Source: Charina bottae
Taxonomy: Eukaryota > Chordata > Lepidosauria > Squamata > Charinaidae
Length of the DNA: 64,000 nucleotides
Direction: 5' to 3'
Assembly (NCBI GenBank): GCA_023362775.1
Contig: JALMGJ010000006.1
Span: 55,824,501 to 55,888,500, forward strand
Both the position numbers and the translations under genes were made by a program. Positions 63,307-64,000 of this stretch are shown here, one piece after another. Every line of letters begins with the position of its first letter. The stretch's first letter is position 1. Under the pieces are notes generated by a model. That model was given only the letters and a program-made list of their open reading frames with translations, had not been told where the DNA came from and made no database searches.

Positions 63307-63371
63307 AAAACAGGAAAATGCTGGCATAAGATTTTTACCAGTAATCTATAAAATCTGGAACCCAAAAGACA
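63307..63371 (+). CDS. SCAF11: SCAF11 coding exon, rightmost in window
   Basis: A TTTTCAG acceptor completes an Arg codon, then KQENAGIRFLPVIYKIWNPK and D, with GTAAGT after one base of the next codon (phase 1). Phase matches the preceding exon exactly. No specific motif is visible. The large downstream exons with the acidic and RS-rich parts of SCAF11 lie outside the window. Confidence 0.8.
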
Positions 63372-64000
63372 GTAAGTGAGCCATTTTGGTCAACTTCTTG
63401 GCCTCCTTTGATATTTTCACAAACCATGTTGTTTGTGCTTTGGATATATTTGCTATTCTAACAAATTATCATGGGCAGTTAAACTATTGTGAGCAGTGCT
63501 TTGCGTCTATTTGCTTTTCTGTCAAATTAACTATCTTAAGCAGTTTCTAAAGGGCTTCCTGTATTAGCCTGTGGAAGCAAAAACTTGACAGAAATACTCA
63601 GTACCCAATTGAATGTGTTATAGCTTAATCTTTCATGAGCTGTAGCTTAGTACATATCTTGAGCAAATTTCCACAAAGCATGAAATGCTTTGCCAAATCG
63701 AAACCTCTTGCTCACACAAGTCTGTGTTTATATACATATTTTATCCAGTATTTTGAGGGTATCTTTGCATGCATGCATGTGCTTGTGCTTTCAAATAGAT
63801 AACATAGATCTAAGCACAGACACATCAGGCAAAGTCTGTACTTTATAAATTGCATCAAATCCAGTTTTGTGATTCAGAAAGCCTATTTGGTTTTGAAAAT
63901 ATGCTTCTGTAACCTGTTTCCTGAATTTTTAAAATTCAAGAACCGGGAAATCTTTTGTTAATAATCCAGTGGTCCAGGCAGGCAGTTACTCAGATATGCA
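63372..64000. other. SCAF11 intron, runs off window
   Basis: AT-rich. No further exon recognised before the right edge. Confidence 0.55.

Noticed and set aside
1..64000. CRISPR arrays, operons, ribosome binding sites, endogenous retroviruses
   Set aside because: Vertebrate sequence with introns. No regular spacer arrays, no bacterial gene layout. No paired long terminal repeats or retroviral gag/pol/env signatures recognised.

Overview
The window is vertebrate nuclear DNA, most probably from a squamate reptile (lizard or snake). I infer this from the interspersed repeats: several tRNA-derived SINEs of the Sauria type with a BovB-like tail, three BovB (RTE) LINE 3' ends, many L2-clade LINEs, an L1-type LINE, Penelope-like retroelements, an intact Tc1 element and several hAT families. 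I cannot name the species.

Two host genes lie on the + strand. The 3' half of SLC38A1 (sodium-coupled neutral amino acid transporter SNAT1) occupies 4047-12919 as eight coding exons with GT-AG junctions and consistent phases. A long putative 3' UTR follows, to about 18.37 kb. SCAF11 (SR-related CTD-associated factor with an N-terminal RING) starts at a CpG-rich promoter and non-coding first exon near 40.7-41.3 kb. It continues with five coding exons (55003-63371) and runs off the right edge. SLC38A1 followed by SCAF11 in the same direction matches the order I know from human chromosome 12q. The two genes are not known to work together: one is a plasma-membrane transporter, the other a nuclear RNA-processing factor.

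Region by region: 1-12.9 kb is SLC38A1 exons with introns holding SINEs and L2 pieces, including an inverted SINE pair. 12.9-18.4 kb is the putative 3' UTR, with a SINE and a near-perfect 37-bp hairpin. 18.4-40.6 kb is intergenic and repeat-rich. It holds a palindromic Penelope-derived insertion at 19.2 kb, an L2 carrying a GC-rich hAT insert at 22 kb, an L1-type insertion at 28.4-32.4 kb that contains a Tc1 with an open transposase, and a 4.4-kb block with an L2 reverse transcriptase at 33.1-37.6 kb. 41.3-55 kb is SCAF11 intron 1, containing a Penelope element with inverted halves, a long decayed L2 and a hAT with a transposase remnant and a 214-bp minisatellite. 55-64 kb is SCAF11 exons and introns with further DNA transposons.

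The least ordinary signals are two hammerhead-like RNA motifs in Penelope-derived insertions, two independent palindromic Penelope mini-insertions, a GC-rich hAT family with four complete copies and visible 8-bp target duplications, a SINE subfamily sharing a 102-bp internal duplication, a 21-bp direct repeat flanking 4.4 kb, and an L2 ORF broken by a single TGA.
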